Source of the DNA: Kitasatospora aureofaciens
Lineage (GTDB): Bacteria; Actinomycetota; Actinomycetes; Streptomycetales; Streptomycetaceae
Direction: 5' to 3'
DNA length: 64,000 bases
Assembly: GCF_019192735.1 (NCBI RefSeq)
Contig: NZ_JAHTKP010000036.1
Location: 1 to 64,000, forward strand
Positions 1 to 7,394 of the stretch are shown piece after piece. The notes under the pieces are model-generated. The model saw only the letters and a program-made list of their open reading frames with translations. It was not told where the DNA came from and made no database searches. Each line of letters starts with the position of its first letter. Within the stretch, counting starts at the first letter, position 1. Made by a program: the position numbers and the translations under genes.

Positions 1-512
1 CCGCGCCCGCCGACCGGGTCGCCGAGCGGCTGCGCCGGGCCCGGCCCGCGCTCCAGGCCCGGCTGACCGGGCGGCGCACCCTGCGGGTCGGGGTCGGCCC
101 GGCCGCTCCGCCCTCCCCCGCCGCGCTGCGGGCGGCGCTGGTGCAGGCCCGCTACGTCCTGGAGGGCTCGGCCGGGCCGGTCGGCAGCGCCGTCGAACTC
201 GACTCGCTGGCCGGGCTGTTGCGCGGGATCCCGCCGGAGGTGACGGCCGCGTTCCACGCCCGGCTGCTGGCCCCGCTCGCCGCGCACGACCGGGAGAACA
301 GCGTCTCGCTGCTGGGCACCCTGGCGGTCTTCCTGGACCACGACGGCTCCTGGGCGCGGACGGCGGAGTCACTTCATATACATGTCAATACTGTGCACTA
401 CCGGATCCGCCGGATCGAGGAGCTGACCGGACGCAACCTGGCCCGCCTCCAGGATCGGCTCGACCTACGGGCGGCGCTGCTGTGCGCGCCGGAGCCGGCC
501 CCGGCGCGGTAG
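1..512 (+). CDS. PucR-family regulator, C-terminal part (5' end outside window)
   Basis: The frame is open from base 3, so the gene begins upstream of the window and only about 169 C-terminal residues are visible. The end holds the PucR-type C-terminal helix-turn-helix: a helix with LAVFLDHDGSWARTAESLHIHVNT followed in spirit by VHYRIRRIEELTG (near bases 395-440), the pattern of the HTH_30 domain that closes PucR/CdaR regulators. Such proteins usually carry an N-terminal sensory region and activate neighbouring catabolic genes; the target here cannot be judged because the neighbours on that side are missing. A stretch at 361-400 (cttcatatacatgtcaatac) is unusually AT-rich for this genome but lies within the helix-turn-helix. 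Confidence 0.8.
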   Translation, partial: APADRVAERLRRARPALQARLTGRRTLRVGVGPAAPPSPAALRAALVQARYVLEGSAGPVGSAVELDSLAGLLRGIPPEVTAAFHARLLAPLAAHDRENSVSLLGTLAVFLDHDGSWARTAESLHIHVNTVHYRIRRIEELTGRNLARLQDRLDLRAALLCAPEPAPAR

Positions 513-549
513 GGGCTGCACAGCGCCACGGGGAAACGGGCGGCCACGG

Positions 550-1026
550 CTACGGAACGTCGTCCGGGCGCAGCCGGGCGCTGACCTCACCCAACCCCTC
601 GGCCAGGGCGGCGAGTTGCTCGCGGGTGAGCACGTCGATCAGCAGCTCGCGGACCAGGGCGACGTGGCCGGGCGCGGCCTGCCGGACCGCCTCGCGGCCC
701 TGGTCGGTGAGTTCGGCCATCACGCCGCGCACGTCGCTGGGGCAGGAACGGCGGCCGACCAGGCCCATCCGCTCCAACTGGGTGACCTGGTAGGTGAGGC
801 CGCTCTTGGAGGTGACCAGCTTCTCGGCCAGTTCGGTCATCCGCAGCGAGCCGGCCGGGGCGGCGGAGAGGTGCACCAGGATCTCGTACTGGGTGTGCGA
901 GAGGCCGGAGTCCTCCTTGAGCTGGCGCTCCAGCCGGCGGTTGAGCAGGTTGCTCGCGACGACGAAGCCCCGCCAGGCGGCCATCTCGTCCTGGTCGAGC
1001 CAGCGGGGTTCGTTCGGTGAGGACAT
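550..1026 (-). CDS. MarR-family transcriptional regulator
   Basis: A 158-residue protein, the usual MarR length. The middle (about residues 40-110) shows the winged helix pattern: LSHTQYEILVHL, then RMTELAEKLVTSKSGLTYQV as the recognition helix, then a basic wing with RRSCPSDVRGV and AELTDQGREA. MarR proteins bind DNA as dimers and mostly repress a divergent gene until a phenolic ligand or oxidant is met. The ATG at 1026 has AGGAG about 13 bases before it. The divergent neighbour is a DODA-type ring-cleaving dioxygenase, and the gap between them holds a palindrome cluster at 1047-1118, so control of that gene and of itself is a strong inference. Confidence 0.92.
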   Translation of the reverse strand: MSSPNEPRWLDQDEMAAWRGFVVASNLLNRRLERQLKEDSGLSHTQYEILVHLSAAPAGSLRMTELAEKLVTSKSGLTYQVTQLERMGLVGRRSCPSDVRGVMAELTDQGREAVRQAAPGHVALVRELLIDVLTREQLAALAEGLGEVSARLRPDDVP

Positions 1027-1046
1027 GGTGGCAGCCTACTCCTGTT

Positions 1047-1118
1047 GTTCAAATTCGAACCAAGGTGTACCGTCGAGCCAAGAGGTTCAAAGTTGAACTA
1101 CCTTGAACGACCTTGAAC
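1047..1118. promoter_or_regulatory. Probable MarR operator cluster
   Basis: Between the MarR gene and the dioxygenase lie two 14-base palindromes, GTTCAAATTCGAAC (1047-1060, imperfect) and GTTCAAAGTTGAAC (1085-1098, six-base arms perfect), followed by two single TTGAAC half-sites at 1103-1108 and 1113-1118. They are AT-rich against the surroundings. Site assignment to the MarR protein is inferred from position and from the dimeric palindrome shape. Confidence 0.75.
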
Positions 1119-1154
1119 TGCCTCCGCCGTCCGCCCCCTTCCGAGGAAGTCGCC

Positions 1155-1937
1155 ATGAGCACCGCGGCCCCCGAGCGCATGCCCGCCCTCTATCTCTCCC
1201 ACGGCGCGCCGCCGCTCGCCGACGACCCGGTCTGGCCCGGCCAGCTCGCCGCCTGGTCCGCCGGCCTGCCCCGGCCCAAGGCGATCCTGATGGTCTCCGC
1301 CCACTGGGAGGAGGCCCCGCTCGCGCTCGGCGCCGTCACCACCGTGCCGCTGGTCTACGACTTCTGGGGCTTCCCCGAGCACTACTACCGGGTGCAGTAC
1401 GCCGCCCCCGGCGCACCGGAGCTCGCCGAACGCGTGCGCAAGCTGCTGCGCGCCCCCGGCACGCCCGTCCAGGACATCCCCGACCGCGGGCTCGACCACG
1501 GCGCGTACGTCCCGCTGGTGGAGATGTTCCCCGAGGCGGACGTCCCCGTCCTCCAGGTCTCCCTGCCCACGCTCGACCCGCAGCGGCTGATGGAGATCGG
1601 CCGCCGGCTCGCCCCGCTGCGCGACGAGGGCGTGCTGATCGTCGGCAGCGGCTTCTTCACCCACAACCTGCGGGCGCTCAGCAGCGACGGCCGGGTCAGC
1701 TCGGTGATGGCCGAGTTCGACGACTGGGGCCGGCGCGCGCTGGCGGCGCACGACCTGGACGCGCTGCTGGACTTCGAGCGGAAGGCCCCGGCCGGGCGGT
1801 TGGCCCACCCGCGCACCGAGCACTTCGCGCCGCTGTTCGTCACCCTCGGCGCCGGCGAGGCCGACCTCGACAGCCAGCGCAGCGTGATCGACGGGTTCTG
1901 GATGGGGCTCGCCAAGCGGTCGATCCAGCTGGGCTGA
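1155..1937 (+). CDS. DODA-type extradiol ring-cleavage dioxygenase
   Basis: A 260-residue LigB/4,5-DOPA dioxygenase family protein. The visible family motifs are SHG near the N-terminus (His16), SAHW (His50), LDHGAYVPL (His115) and GSGFFTHNL (near 173), the histidines that bind the metal and act in catalysis. The family opens catechol rings next to a hydroxyl with O2, or acts on aromatic diols in detoxification. An in-frame start exists 14 codons upstream (1113), but the ATG at 1155 follows a GAGGAAG ribosome site and matches the family start. It is divergent from a MarR regulator with palindromic sites between, so induction by an aromatic or oxidising signal is likely. Confidence 0.9.
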   Translation: MSTAAPERMPALYLSHGAPPLADDPVWPGQLAAWSAGLPRPKAILMVSAHWEEAPLALGAVTTVPLVYDFWGFPEHYYRVQYAAPGAPELAERVRKLLRAPGTPVQDIPDRGLDHGAYVPLVEMFPEADVPVLQVSLPTLDPQRLMEIGRRLAPLRDEGVLIVGSGFFTHNLRALSSDGRVSSVMAEFDDWGRRALAAHDLDALLDFERKAPAGRLAHPRTEHFAPLFVTLGAGEADLDSQRSVIDGFWMGLAKRSIQLG

Positions 1938-1968
1938 CGGTCGTACGAAGGCCCGATCGCACGAAGGC

Positions 1969-2008
1969 CTCAGAGCGCGCAGCAGGAAAGCTCAGAGCGC
2001 GCAGCAGG
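1969..2008. repeat. 22-base-period duplication at the end of the NmrA-like gene
   Basis: The 18-base string CTCAGAGCGCGCAGCAGG occurs at 1969-1986 and again at 1991-2008, separated by AAAG. The second copy holds the stop codon and last codons of the minus-strand gene, so its 3' end has been duplicated outside the coding region. Confidence 0.8.
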
Positions 2009-2639
2009 TGAAGCGCTCGCCGATGTGCTCGGGCTGCTCGATCTCGTCCACCAGGGCGACCGCGTAGTCCGGCACCGAGATCCAGCTCCGGCCGGCCGCG
2101 CTGGTGAGCAACTGCTCCAGGCCCGTCCGGTAGAGGCCGGTCCGCTCCCCCGGCTCGATCTCGGCGGCCGGGCTGAGCACTGTCCAGCGGACGTCGGAGA
2201 CCGTCCGGTAGTAGTCCAGCGCCGCGCCGTGCGCGTGCATGATCTGCAGGATCGGCTGCGGCAGCCCCGGGGTGTCCCAGAGCCGCAGGCCCGGCGCGGT
2301 CTCCAGGCTGCCCGCCCCGCCGATCGCGATCAGCCGGGGCGCGTCGCCGCCGAGCGCGCGCAGGCCCTCGACCAGCGACCGGGCGGCCGGCTCGATCAGC
2401 GCGAGGTGGCCCGGGCCGTCGCCACCGCCGACGGCGCTCACCAGGACGTCGCAGCCGGCCGCGAGCCGGGCCACGTCCGCCGGGTCCAGAACGTCGCCAC
2501 GTTCGACGGCCGCGGCGCCGCCGTGATACCGGTCCGGGTCGCGGACGACGGCCACGACCTCGTGCCCGCGCGCCACCGCCTCCGTGACGACGGCGCTGCC
2601 GATGGTGCCGTTGGCGCCGATAACGGCGATTCTGGCCAT
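1992..2639 (-). CDS. NAD(P)-binding oxidoreductase, NmrA/YwnB-like
   Basis: A 215-residue Rossmann protein. The N-terminus reads MARIAVIGANGTIGSAVV, with the GxxGxxG dinucleotide-binding loop at residues 8-14, and a following basic segment VVRDPDRY that suits NADP(H). It resembles the small atypical SDRs (NAD(P)H-binding, YwnB-like) that lack a YxxxK pair and act as redox sensors or reductases. The substrate is unknown. The ATG at 2639 is chosen because the glycine loop begins eight residues later. It converges with the dioxygenase, and its last codons are part of a short duplication (1969-2008). Confidence 0.85.
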   Translation of the reverse strand: MARIAVIGANGTIGSAVVTEAVARGHEVVAVVRDPDRYHGGAAAVERGDVLDPADVARLAAGCDVLVSAVGGGDGPGHLALIEPAARSLVEGLRALGGDAPRLIAIGGAGSLETAPGLRLWDTPGLPQPILQIMHAHGAALDYYRTVSDVRWTVLSPAAEIEPGERTGLYRTGLEQLLTSAAGRSWISVPDYAVALVDEIEQPEHIGERFTCCAL

Positions 2640-2801
2640 GAGGTACCTGCCTGTCCGTTCGGTGGTGGTGTGAGGGGTCCTGACCTTGCGTCAGGCATAG
2701 GCGATTATCGGACAACCAGGTGGCTCATCACCGTTGCGACAGTCCGGGCAGCGGCCGGAATTCCGCCCCGACGGCGCCTGCGCGGGGCAGCGGGGTTGGC
2801 C

Positions 2802-2894
2802 GAGGGTGGTTTCGCGCCGTGCGCACGACGCGAAACCACCCTCGCGGCACTGAACGGCCGCCCGCGCAGGACCTCGTGGTCCTGGCGGGCGGCC
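2802..2894. terminator. Two consecutive strong hairpins downstream of the VOC gene
   Basis: The first hairpin has perfect 15-base arms, GAGGGTGGTTTCGCG (2802-2816) and its complement at 2829-2843, around a 12-base loop. The second has GGCCGCCCGC (2856-2865) pairing with 2885-2894, then CAGGAC (2867-2872) pairing with GTCCTG (2879-2884), with a single bulged base. They lie between the 3' end of the minus-strand VOC gene and the start of the minus-strand NmrA-like gene, so transcription stop for the former is the simplest reading. There is no T-run. Confidence 0.7.
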
Positions 2895-2919
2895 ATGGGT
2901 GAGTGGTAGGGCCCGATCG

Positions 2920-3303
2920 TCAGGCGTCGCCGGTCGCGGCCCGCTCGGCCTGGCTGCGCTCCACGCAGAACTCGTTGCCCTCCGGGTCGGCCAGGGTGAC
3001 CCAGCCGCGGCCGTCCGGGGTGCGACGGTCCGCCAGCATGGTGGCGCCCAGGGCCAGCAGCCGGTCGACCTCCTCCTCGCGGGGGCCCTGCGGCTGGAGG
3101 TCCAGGTGGACGCGGTTCTTCACCGACTTGCCGTCGGGCACCCGGATGAACAGCAGCGCCGCCCCCGCGGACTCCACCAACGCCTCCTCGTCACCCGGGT
3201 TGTCGTCCTCGCCCAGGGTGCCGTCCAGCGCCTGCGCCCAGAAGCTCGCGAGAGCGTGCGGGTCCGCGCAATCGATCGTCACATGCCGTACCAGAGAAGC
3301 CAT
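2920..3303 (-). CDS. VOC (glyoxalase/bleomycin-resistance) superfamily protein
   Basis: A 127-residue protein of the vicinal-oxygen-chelate fold. It starts with MASLVRHVTIDCADPHALASFW, the typical first beta-strand and helix with a metal-ligand histidine, and ends with the paired strand WVTLADPEGNEFCVE. The segment KNRVHLDLQPQGPREEEV is the usual centre of the second module. Single-domain VOC proteins of this kind are common in Streptomyces and their substrates are mostly unknown. It lies five bases beyond the stop of the GNAT gene in the same direction, so it is probably the last gene of the globin-GNAT-VOC operon. Two hairpins follow it. Confidence 0.88.
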   Translation of the reverse strand: MASLVRHVTIDCADPHALASFWAQALDGTLGEDDNPGDEEALVESAGAALLFIRVPDGKSVKNRVHLDLQPQGPREEEVDRLLALGATMLADRRTPDGRGWVTLADPEGNEFCVERSQAERAATGDA

Positions 3304-3308
3304 GCGCC

Positions 3309-3884
3309 CTACTCTGACCGGCTCCGTTCGGATCCGTCCAGCCGATTCCGGGAGTGGCGATCCCGGGAGTGGCGGTGGCCGTCGAGCGGGAACTCCGGCG
3401 GGAGGGCGGTCAGCACCTCCTGGAACGCGTACCCGCTCTTCTCCGCCACCCGGCAGGAGGCGACGTTGTCGACCTGGTGCAGCAGGTCGATCCGGGCCAG
3501 GCCCTCGTCGGCGAACGCGGCGAACGCCCAGGCCGTCAGCGCCTCCACGGCGCGCGGGGCCACGCCCCGGCCGCGGGCCGTGGCGGCCGTCCAGTACCCG
3601 ACCTCGGCGGCCTCGCCGCCCGGGGTGCCACGCTTGAGCGCGACGTTGGCGACCAGCTCCCCCGCGTCCAGGACGGCGAAGCTGTAGCGGGAGCCCTTCG
3701 ACCAGCCGCGGTACTGCAGGTCCAGCCAGCGCGCGGCCTCGTCGGCGTCGTCCACCGGAATGCGGGTGAAGCGGCGCAGCGTCTCGTCCCGGTAGATCTC
3801 GATCAGCGCGGGCGCGTCCGCGTCCGTGAACGGGCGCAGCAGCAGACCGTCGGCTATCGGGTGGGCGGTGGTGGAGAGGGTCAC
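3309..3884 (-). CDS. GNAT-family N-acetyltransferase (RimJ/RimL-like)
   Basis: A 191-residue acetyltransferase of the RimJ/RimL type. Visible elements are LLLRPFTDADAPALIEIY at the N-terminus, the strand AAEVGYWTAATARGRGVAPRAVEALT, which carries the acetyl-CoA loop (R/Q-x-x-G-x-G/A, here ARGRGVA), and IDLLHQVDNVASCRVAEKSGY near the end. It would transfer acetyl from acetyl-CoA to an amine or a protein N-terminus; the target is unknown. The GTG start at 3884 overlaps the stop of the globin gene by four bases (GTGA), which indicates translational coupling. The C-terminal tail has a short DRHSR-like repetition. Confidence 0.9.
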   Translation of the reverse strand: MTLSTTAHPIADGLLLRPFTDADAPALIEIYRDETLRRFTRIPVDDADEAARWLDLQYRGWSKGSRYSFAVLDAGELVANVALKRGTPGGEAAEVGYWTAATARGRGVAPRAVEALTAWAFAAFADEGLARIDLLHQVDNVASCRVAEKSGYAFQEVLTALPPEFPLDGHRHSRDRHSRNRLDGSERSRSE

Positions 3885-4339
3885 TGGAGGCCGTCCCAGC
3901 CCCAGCGGGGCGTCGGGCCCGGGTCGCCGAGGTCGGTGCCGGCCGGCGAGGCCGAGACGTCCTCGGCGATCTTCGTGCCCCAGTCGAAGTACTCCAGTAC
4001 CTGCCGGCGCAGCAACTCGTCGTCGGGCAGCTCCTTCTGCACGGCGGCGGTCATCAGCTCCATCCAGCGCAGGCGCTGCTCCTCGGTGATGGCCAGGCCG
4101 AGGTGCGAGCGGAGCAGCGACTGGTGTCCGCCGAGGTCGGAGGTGAAGCGGGCCGGGCCGCCGAAGATCTCGGCCAGCCAGACGGCGACGTGCTCGATGT
4201 GGGTGGTGGTGAAGTTCGCGAAGACGGGCTCGAGGAGGGGGTCGGCGAGGACGCCCTCGTAGAAGGTGTTGCTGAGCCGGCGCAGCGCGTCGATACCGCC
4301 GACGGCTTCGTAGAGACTCTCGGGCCGTTGGTCGCTCAC
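3881..4339 (-). CDS. glbO: Group II truncated haemoglobin
   Basis: A 152-residue globin. Features of the TrHbII class can be placed: Phe26-Tyr27 at the B9/B10 position of the distal pocket, the phenylalanine-rich segment around 40-43, the proximal histidine in LLRSHLGL (His79) and the tryptophan at position G8 (Trp92 in RLRWME). Group II truncated haemoglobins bind O2 and NO and protect respiration or detoxify NO. The GTG start at 4339 has GGGGAG eight bases upstream. The C-terminus carries an acidic and proline-rich extension after the globin core. It leads a globin-GNAT-VOC operon; three 16-base iterons lie just upstream. Confidence 0.9.
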   Translation of the reverse strand: MSDQRPESLYEAVGGIDALRRLSNTFYEGVLADPLLEPVFANFTTTHIEHVAVWLAEIFGGPARFTSDLGGHQSLLRSHLGLAITEEQRLRWMELMTAAVQKELPDDELLRRQVLEYFDWGTKIAEDVSASPAGTDLGDPGPTPRWGWDGLQ

Positions 4340-4378
4340 TGGTTCTCCCCGTGGGTGCGGCGGCCCGGGGGTGTCCGG

Positions 4379-4426
4379 GCCGTACGACGTTCCTGCCGTA
4401 CGACGTTCCTGCCGTACAACGTTCCT
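4379..4426. repeat. Three 16-base iterons between the globin operon and the SDR gene
   Basis: The unit GCCGTACGACGTTCCT occurs at 4379-4394 and 4395-4410 exactly, and at 4411-4426 with one change (AACGTT for GACGTT). Tandem direct repeats in a divergent promoter gap suggest binding by a regulator along one face of the helix. The regulator is not known; the nearby MerR protein is one candidate, but MerR sites are normally inverted repeats. Confidence 0.6.
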
Positions 4427-4462
4427 GCCGTCGGCATTCTGCCAATGCTCCGGCCGCGGCGC

Positions 4463-4495
4463 TTGACCTTGACGCAGGCGGCAGGGTTGGAGGCT
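4463..4495 (+). promoter_or_regulatory. Possible MerR-type promoter of the SDR gene
   Basis: A TTGACC element at 4463-4468 is followed by GAGGCT at 4490-4495, a 21-base gap that is longer than the 17 bases usual for sigma-70-type promoters. MerR-family activators work on such over-long spacers. The SDR start is at 4502, so the transcript would be almost leaderless. The same type of promoter occurs before the aldo/keto reductase at 58020. Confidence 0.4.
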
Positions 4496-4501
4496 GACGG
4501 C

Positions 4502-5266
4502 ATGAACACTGTGGAGACAGCGGAGCAGCGGGTCGTCGTCGTCACCGGGGCCGGGACGGGGATCGGGCGGGAGACGGCGCGGGCGTTCGCCGCGCTGGGG
4601 GCGCGGGTGGTGGCGGTCGGGCGGCGGCCGGAGCCGCTGGCGGATACGGCTGCCGTCCACCCCGGGCTGATCGAGCCGCTGGTCGCCGACCTCACCGGGG
4701 CGGACGCGCCGGAGGCGATCGTCGGGGAGACCCTGGAGCGGTACGGGCGGCTGGACGTGCTGGTCAACAACGCCGGGATCGTCCGCAGCGGGCAGGGCCT
4801 CGGCAGCTACGACCGGGAGGGCGTGGAGTCGCTACTGGCGACCAACCTGGTCGCGCCGGTCCTGCTCGGGCAGGCCGCGCTGCCGGCGCTCGCGGCGAGC
4901 CGGGGTGTGGTGGTCAACGTCAGCACCGCCGTCGGGCAGCGCGGCTGGCCGTCCAACTCGGTGTACGCGGCGAGCAAGGCCGCGCTGGAGACGGTGACCC
5001 GCAGCTGGGCGGTGGAGCTGGCGCCGCGCGGCATCCGGGTGGTGGCGGTGGCGCCCGGGGCGATCGACACCCCGATCGCCGACCACGCCGGGTTCAGCCC
5101 CGAGCAGCGGGCGGCCACCCGGAAGTGGCAGATCGAGCACACCCCGCTGGGCCGGATCGGCCGGCCGGAGGAGGTGGCCTGGGCGATCGTGCAACTGGCC
5201 GCGCCGCAGGCCTCGTTCGTCACCGGCGTAGTGTTGTCGGTGGACGGGGGTGCGCTCGTTTCGTGA
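4502..5266 (+). CDS. Short-chain dehydrogenase/reductase (classical SDR)
   Basis: A 254-residue classical SDR. The cofactor loop TGAGTGIG is at residues 15-22, NNAG at 89-92, and the catalytic Tyr155-x-x-x-Lys159 in VYAASKAALE. The end reads VTGVVLSVDGG as in FabG-type enzymes. It would oxidise or reduce an alcohol/ketone with NAD(P)(H); the arginines after the second strand (GRRPEP) point towards NADP(H). The substrate is not known. A MerR gene follows closely in the same direction, so the pair probably forms an operon in which the MerR protein controls its own promoter at 4463-4495. Confidence 0.92.
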   Translation: MNTVETAEQRVVVVTGAGTGIGRETARAFAALGARVVAVGRRPEPLADTAAVHPGLIEPLVADLTGADAPEAIVGETLERYGRLDVLVNNAGIVRSGQGLGSYDREGVESLLATNLVAPVLLGQAALPALAASRGVVVNVSTAVGQRGWPSNSVYAASKAALETVTRSWAVELAPRGIRVVAVAPGAIDTPIADHAGFSPEQRAATRKWQIEHTPLGRIGRPEEVAWAIVQLAAPQASFVTGVVLSVDGGALVS

Positions 5267-5348
5267 GGCGCCGGGCGGGCGCGGGCGGCGGGGACGGGTG
5301 CCGGGCGACGGGGGCGGGTGCCGGGTGAGGGAGCGGGTGGCGGTACGG

Positions 5349-5723
5349 GTGCGGATCGGTGAGCTGGCGGCACTGACGGGTACGACGGCCCGCGCGCTGC
5401 GGCACTACGAGCAGGCCGGGCTGATCACCTCGGACCGAGCGGCCAACGGCTACCGCGAGTACGGCGAGGCAGCGGTCGTGCGGGTGCGCAACATCCGCGC
5501 GCTGGTGGCCGCCGGGTTCACCCTGGAGGACGTCCGGCCGCTGCTGGGCTGCTTGGACGGGGACGTCCTGGCCGGACCGCCGTCCCCGCAGGCGCTGCGG
5601 ATCGCCCGGGAGCGGCTGGCCGTGCTGGAGCACCGGATCGCCGCCCAGACGGAGGCCCGGGACCGGCTGGTCGCGGCCCTCGCGGCGGCGGACACGCAGG
5701 AGGACGTGCAGGCGGACGTGTAA
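5349..5723 (+). CDS. MerR-family regulator
   Basis: A protein of about 124 residues. The N-terminal MerR helix-turn-helix reads RIGELAALTGTTARALRHYEQAGLI, followed by the wing with NGYREYGEAAVVRVRNI and a coiled-coil that ends LEHRIAAQTEARDRLVAAL. No cysteine cluster for metal binding is visible apart from one cysteine near residue 77. The start is uncertain: GTG at 5349 matches the family start, while GTG at 5337 has a better placed AGGGAG. It follows the SDR gene and most likely regulates it. The 3' end runs into short GGACGTGCAGGC-like repeats. Confidence 0.85.
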   Translation: MRIGELAALTGTTARALRHYEQAGLITSDRAANGYREYGEAAVVRVRNIRALVAAGFTLEDVRPLLGCLDGDVLAGPPSPQALRIARERLAVLEHRIAAQTEARDRLVAALAAADTQEDVQADV

Positions 5724-5751
5724 GCGGACGTGCAGGCGGGCGGGGTCCGCG

Positions 5752-5826
5752 CGGACGGGGTCTGCACTGACGGGGTCCGCACTGACGGGGTCCGCACTGA
5801 CGGGTGACACCCCCGATCGGGGGTGT
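5752..5826. repeat. 15-base tandem repeats followed by a 20-base palindrome
   Basis: After the MerR stop, the unit CTGACGGGGTCCGCA is repeated about three times with some variation (5752-5803). A perfect palindrome follows at 5807-5826, with arms ACACCCCCGA and TCGGGGGTGT, 33 bases before the acyl-CoA synthetase start. The palindrome could be a terminator for the MerR gene or an operator for the next gene; its position and lack of a T-run leave both open. Confidence 0.6.
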
Positions 5827-5858
5827 GCACGGCCCGGCCGGGAGAGGACAGTGGGCGC

Positions 5859-7394
5859 ATGCAGATTCCACTCTCCGTGATGGACTTCCTCGACCGGGCC
5901 GAGCTGGTCTACGGCGACCGGGTCGGCATCGTCGACGAGCCGGTGCAGCCGGCCGAATCCTGGGGCGAGCTGAGCTACCGTCGGGTCGCCGAGCTGGCCC
6001 GGGCCCAGGCGGCCGGGCTGGACCGGCTCGGCGTCGGGCCGGGCGAGCGGGTCGCGGTCGTGTCGCACAACTCGGCCCGGCTGATGACCTCCCTCTTCGG
6101 CGTCAGCGGGTACGGGCGGGTGCTCGTGCCGGTGAACTTCCGGCTGAAGGCGGAGGAGGTCTCGTACATCGTCGAGCAGAGCGGCGCGTCCGTCCTGCTG
6201 GTCGACCCCGAACTCGCCGACGCGCTGGGCGGGGTGGTGGCGAAGCACAAGTTCGTGATCGGTGCGGACAGCGACGCCCTGCTGTACGACTTCGACAACT
6301 CCCCCCGCCGGTACGCGATCTCCGAGAACGACACCGCCACGATCAACTACACCAGCGGAACCACCGCCCGCCCCAAGGGCGTTCAGCTCACCCACCGCAA
6401 CATCTGGCTGAACGCGATGACCATGGGCCTGCACTACGGGGCTTGCGACCGGGACGTCTACCTGCACACCTTGCCGATGTTCCACGCCAACGGCTGGGGC
6501 CTGCCGTTCACGCTCACCGGCCTGGGCGCCCGGCACATCGTGCTGCGCAAGGTGGACGGCGCGGAGATCCTGCGCCGGATCGAGCGACACGGGGTGACCT
6601 TCCTGTGCGGCGCGCCCGCGGTCGTCCAGATGGTGCTGGACGCGGCGGCCGACTGGGACGGCCTGGTGCCCGGACGCGACCGGGTGCGGATGATCGTCGC
6701 GGGCGCCCCGCCGCCGACCTCCGTGGTCGAGCGCGTCGAGGCCGAACTGGGCTGGGAGTTCATGCAGCTCTACGGCCTGACGGAGACCTCCCCGGTGGTC
6801 ACCGTCAACCGCTCGCGCGCCGAGTGGGACGTGCTGCCCGCCACCGAACGGGCCGAGAAGCTGGTGCAGGCCGGCGCCCCGTCGCTCGGCACCCAACTGC
6901 GGGTCGACGGGCAGGGCGAGGTGGTGGTGCGCTCCAACACCGTCCTGGACGGCTACTGGCAGCAGCCCGAGGCCACCGCCGAGGCGATCCGGGACGGCTG
7001 GTTCCACACCGGGGACGGCGGCACCCTCACCGACGGCTACCTGACCATCTCGGACCGGAAGAAGGACGTCATCATCAGCGGCGGGGAGAACGTCTCCTCG
7101 ATCGAGGTGGAGGACTGCCTGTACGACCACCCGGCGGTGGCCGAGGCCGCGGTGATCGGCGTGCCGGACGGGAAGTGGGGCGAGACCGTCAAGGCGCTGG
7201 TCGTGCTCCGGGAGGGGCGCGGCAACGTCACCGAGGCCGAGCTGATCGCGCACTGCAAGCAGCGGCTGGCCGGCTACAAGTCGCCCACGTCGGTGGAGTT
7301 CCGGGAGAGCCTGCCGCGCACCGCCACCGGCAAGCTGCAGAAGTTCCGGCTGCGCGAGCCGTATTGGAGCGGGCGGGACCGGCAGGTTAACTGA
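5859..7394 (+). CDS. Acyl-CoA synthetase (AMP-forming, FadD-like)
   Basis: A 511-residue ANL-superfamily ligase that activates a carboxylic acid through an acyl-AMP and joins it to CoA. The core motifs are all present: YTSGTTARPKG (residues 164-174) binding ATP phosphate, YGLTETSP, GWFHTGDGG with the ribose-binding Asp, DRKKDVIISGGENVSSIEVE at the hinge, and PRTATGKLQK with the catalytic lysine near the end. The sequence suits a medium- or long-chain acid, but specificity cannot be read. ATG 5859 follows GGGAGAGGA. Its stop overlaps by eight bases the stop of the convergent GAF-LuxR gene, a pairing which suggests a shared local function. Confidence 0.92.
   Translation: MQIPLSVMDFLDRAELVYGDRVGIVDEPVQPAESWGELSYRRVAELARAQAAGLDRLGVGPGERVAVVSHNSARLMTSLFGVSGYGRVLVPVNFRLKAEEVSYIVEQSGASVLLVDPELADALGGVVAKHKFVIGADSDALLYDFDNSPRRYAISENDTATINYTSGTTARPKGVQLTHRNIWLNAMTMGLHYGACDRDVYLHTLPMFHANGWGLPFTLTGLGARHIVLRKVDGAEILRRIERHGVTFLCGAPAVVQMVLDAAADWDGLVPGRDRVRMIVAGAPPPTSVVERVEAELGWEFMQLYGLTETSPVVTVNRSRAEWDVLPATERAEKLVQAGAPSLGTQLRVDGQGEVVVRSNTVLDGYWQQPEATAEAIRDGWFHTGDGGTLTDGYLTISDRKKDVIISGGENVSSIEVEDCLYDHPAVAEAAVIGVPDGKWGETVKALVVLREGRGNVTEAELIAHCKQRLAGYKSPTSVEFRESLPRTATGKLQKFRLREPYWSGRDRQVN

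Noticed and set aside
361..400. AT-rich patch taken as a possible horizontal-transfer mark
   Set aside because: It codes for part of the PucR helix-turn-helix and is too short to mean anything.
2720..2909. Short open frames between the NmrA-like and VOC genes
   Set aside because: They are built on the two hairpins and have no ribosome site or plausible protein.
5220..7253. A 677-residue minus-strand frame opposite the acyl-CoA synthetase
   Set aside because: Antisense shadow; the plus-strand frame carries every ANL motif.
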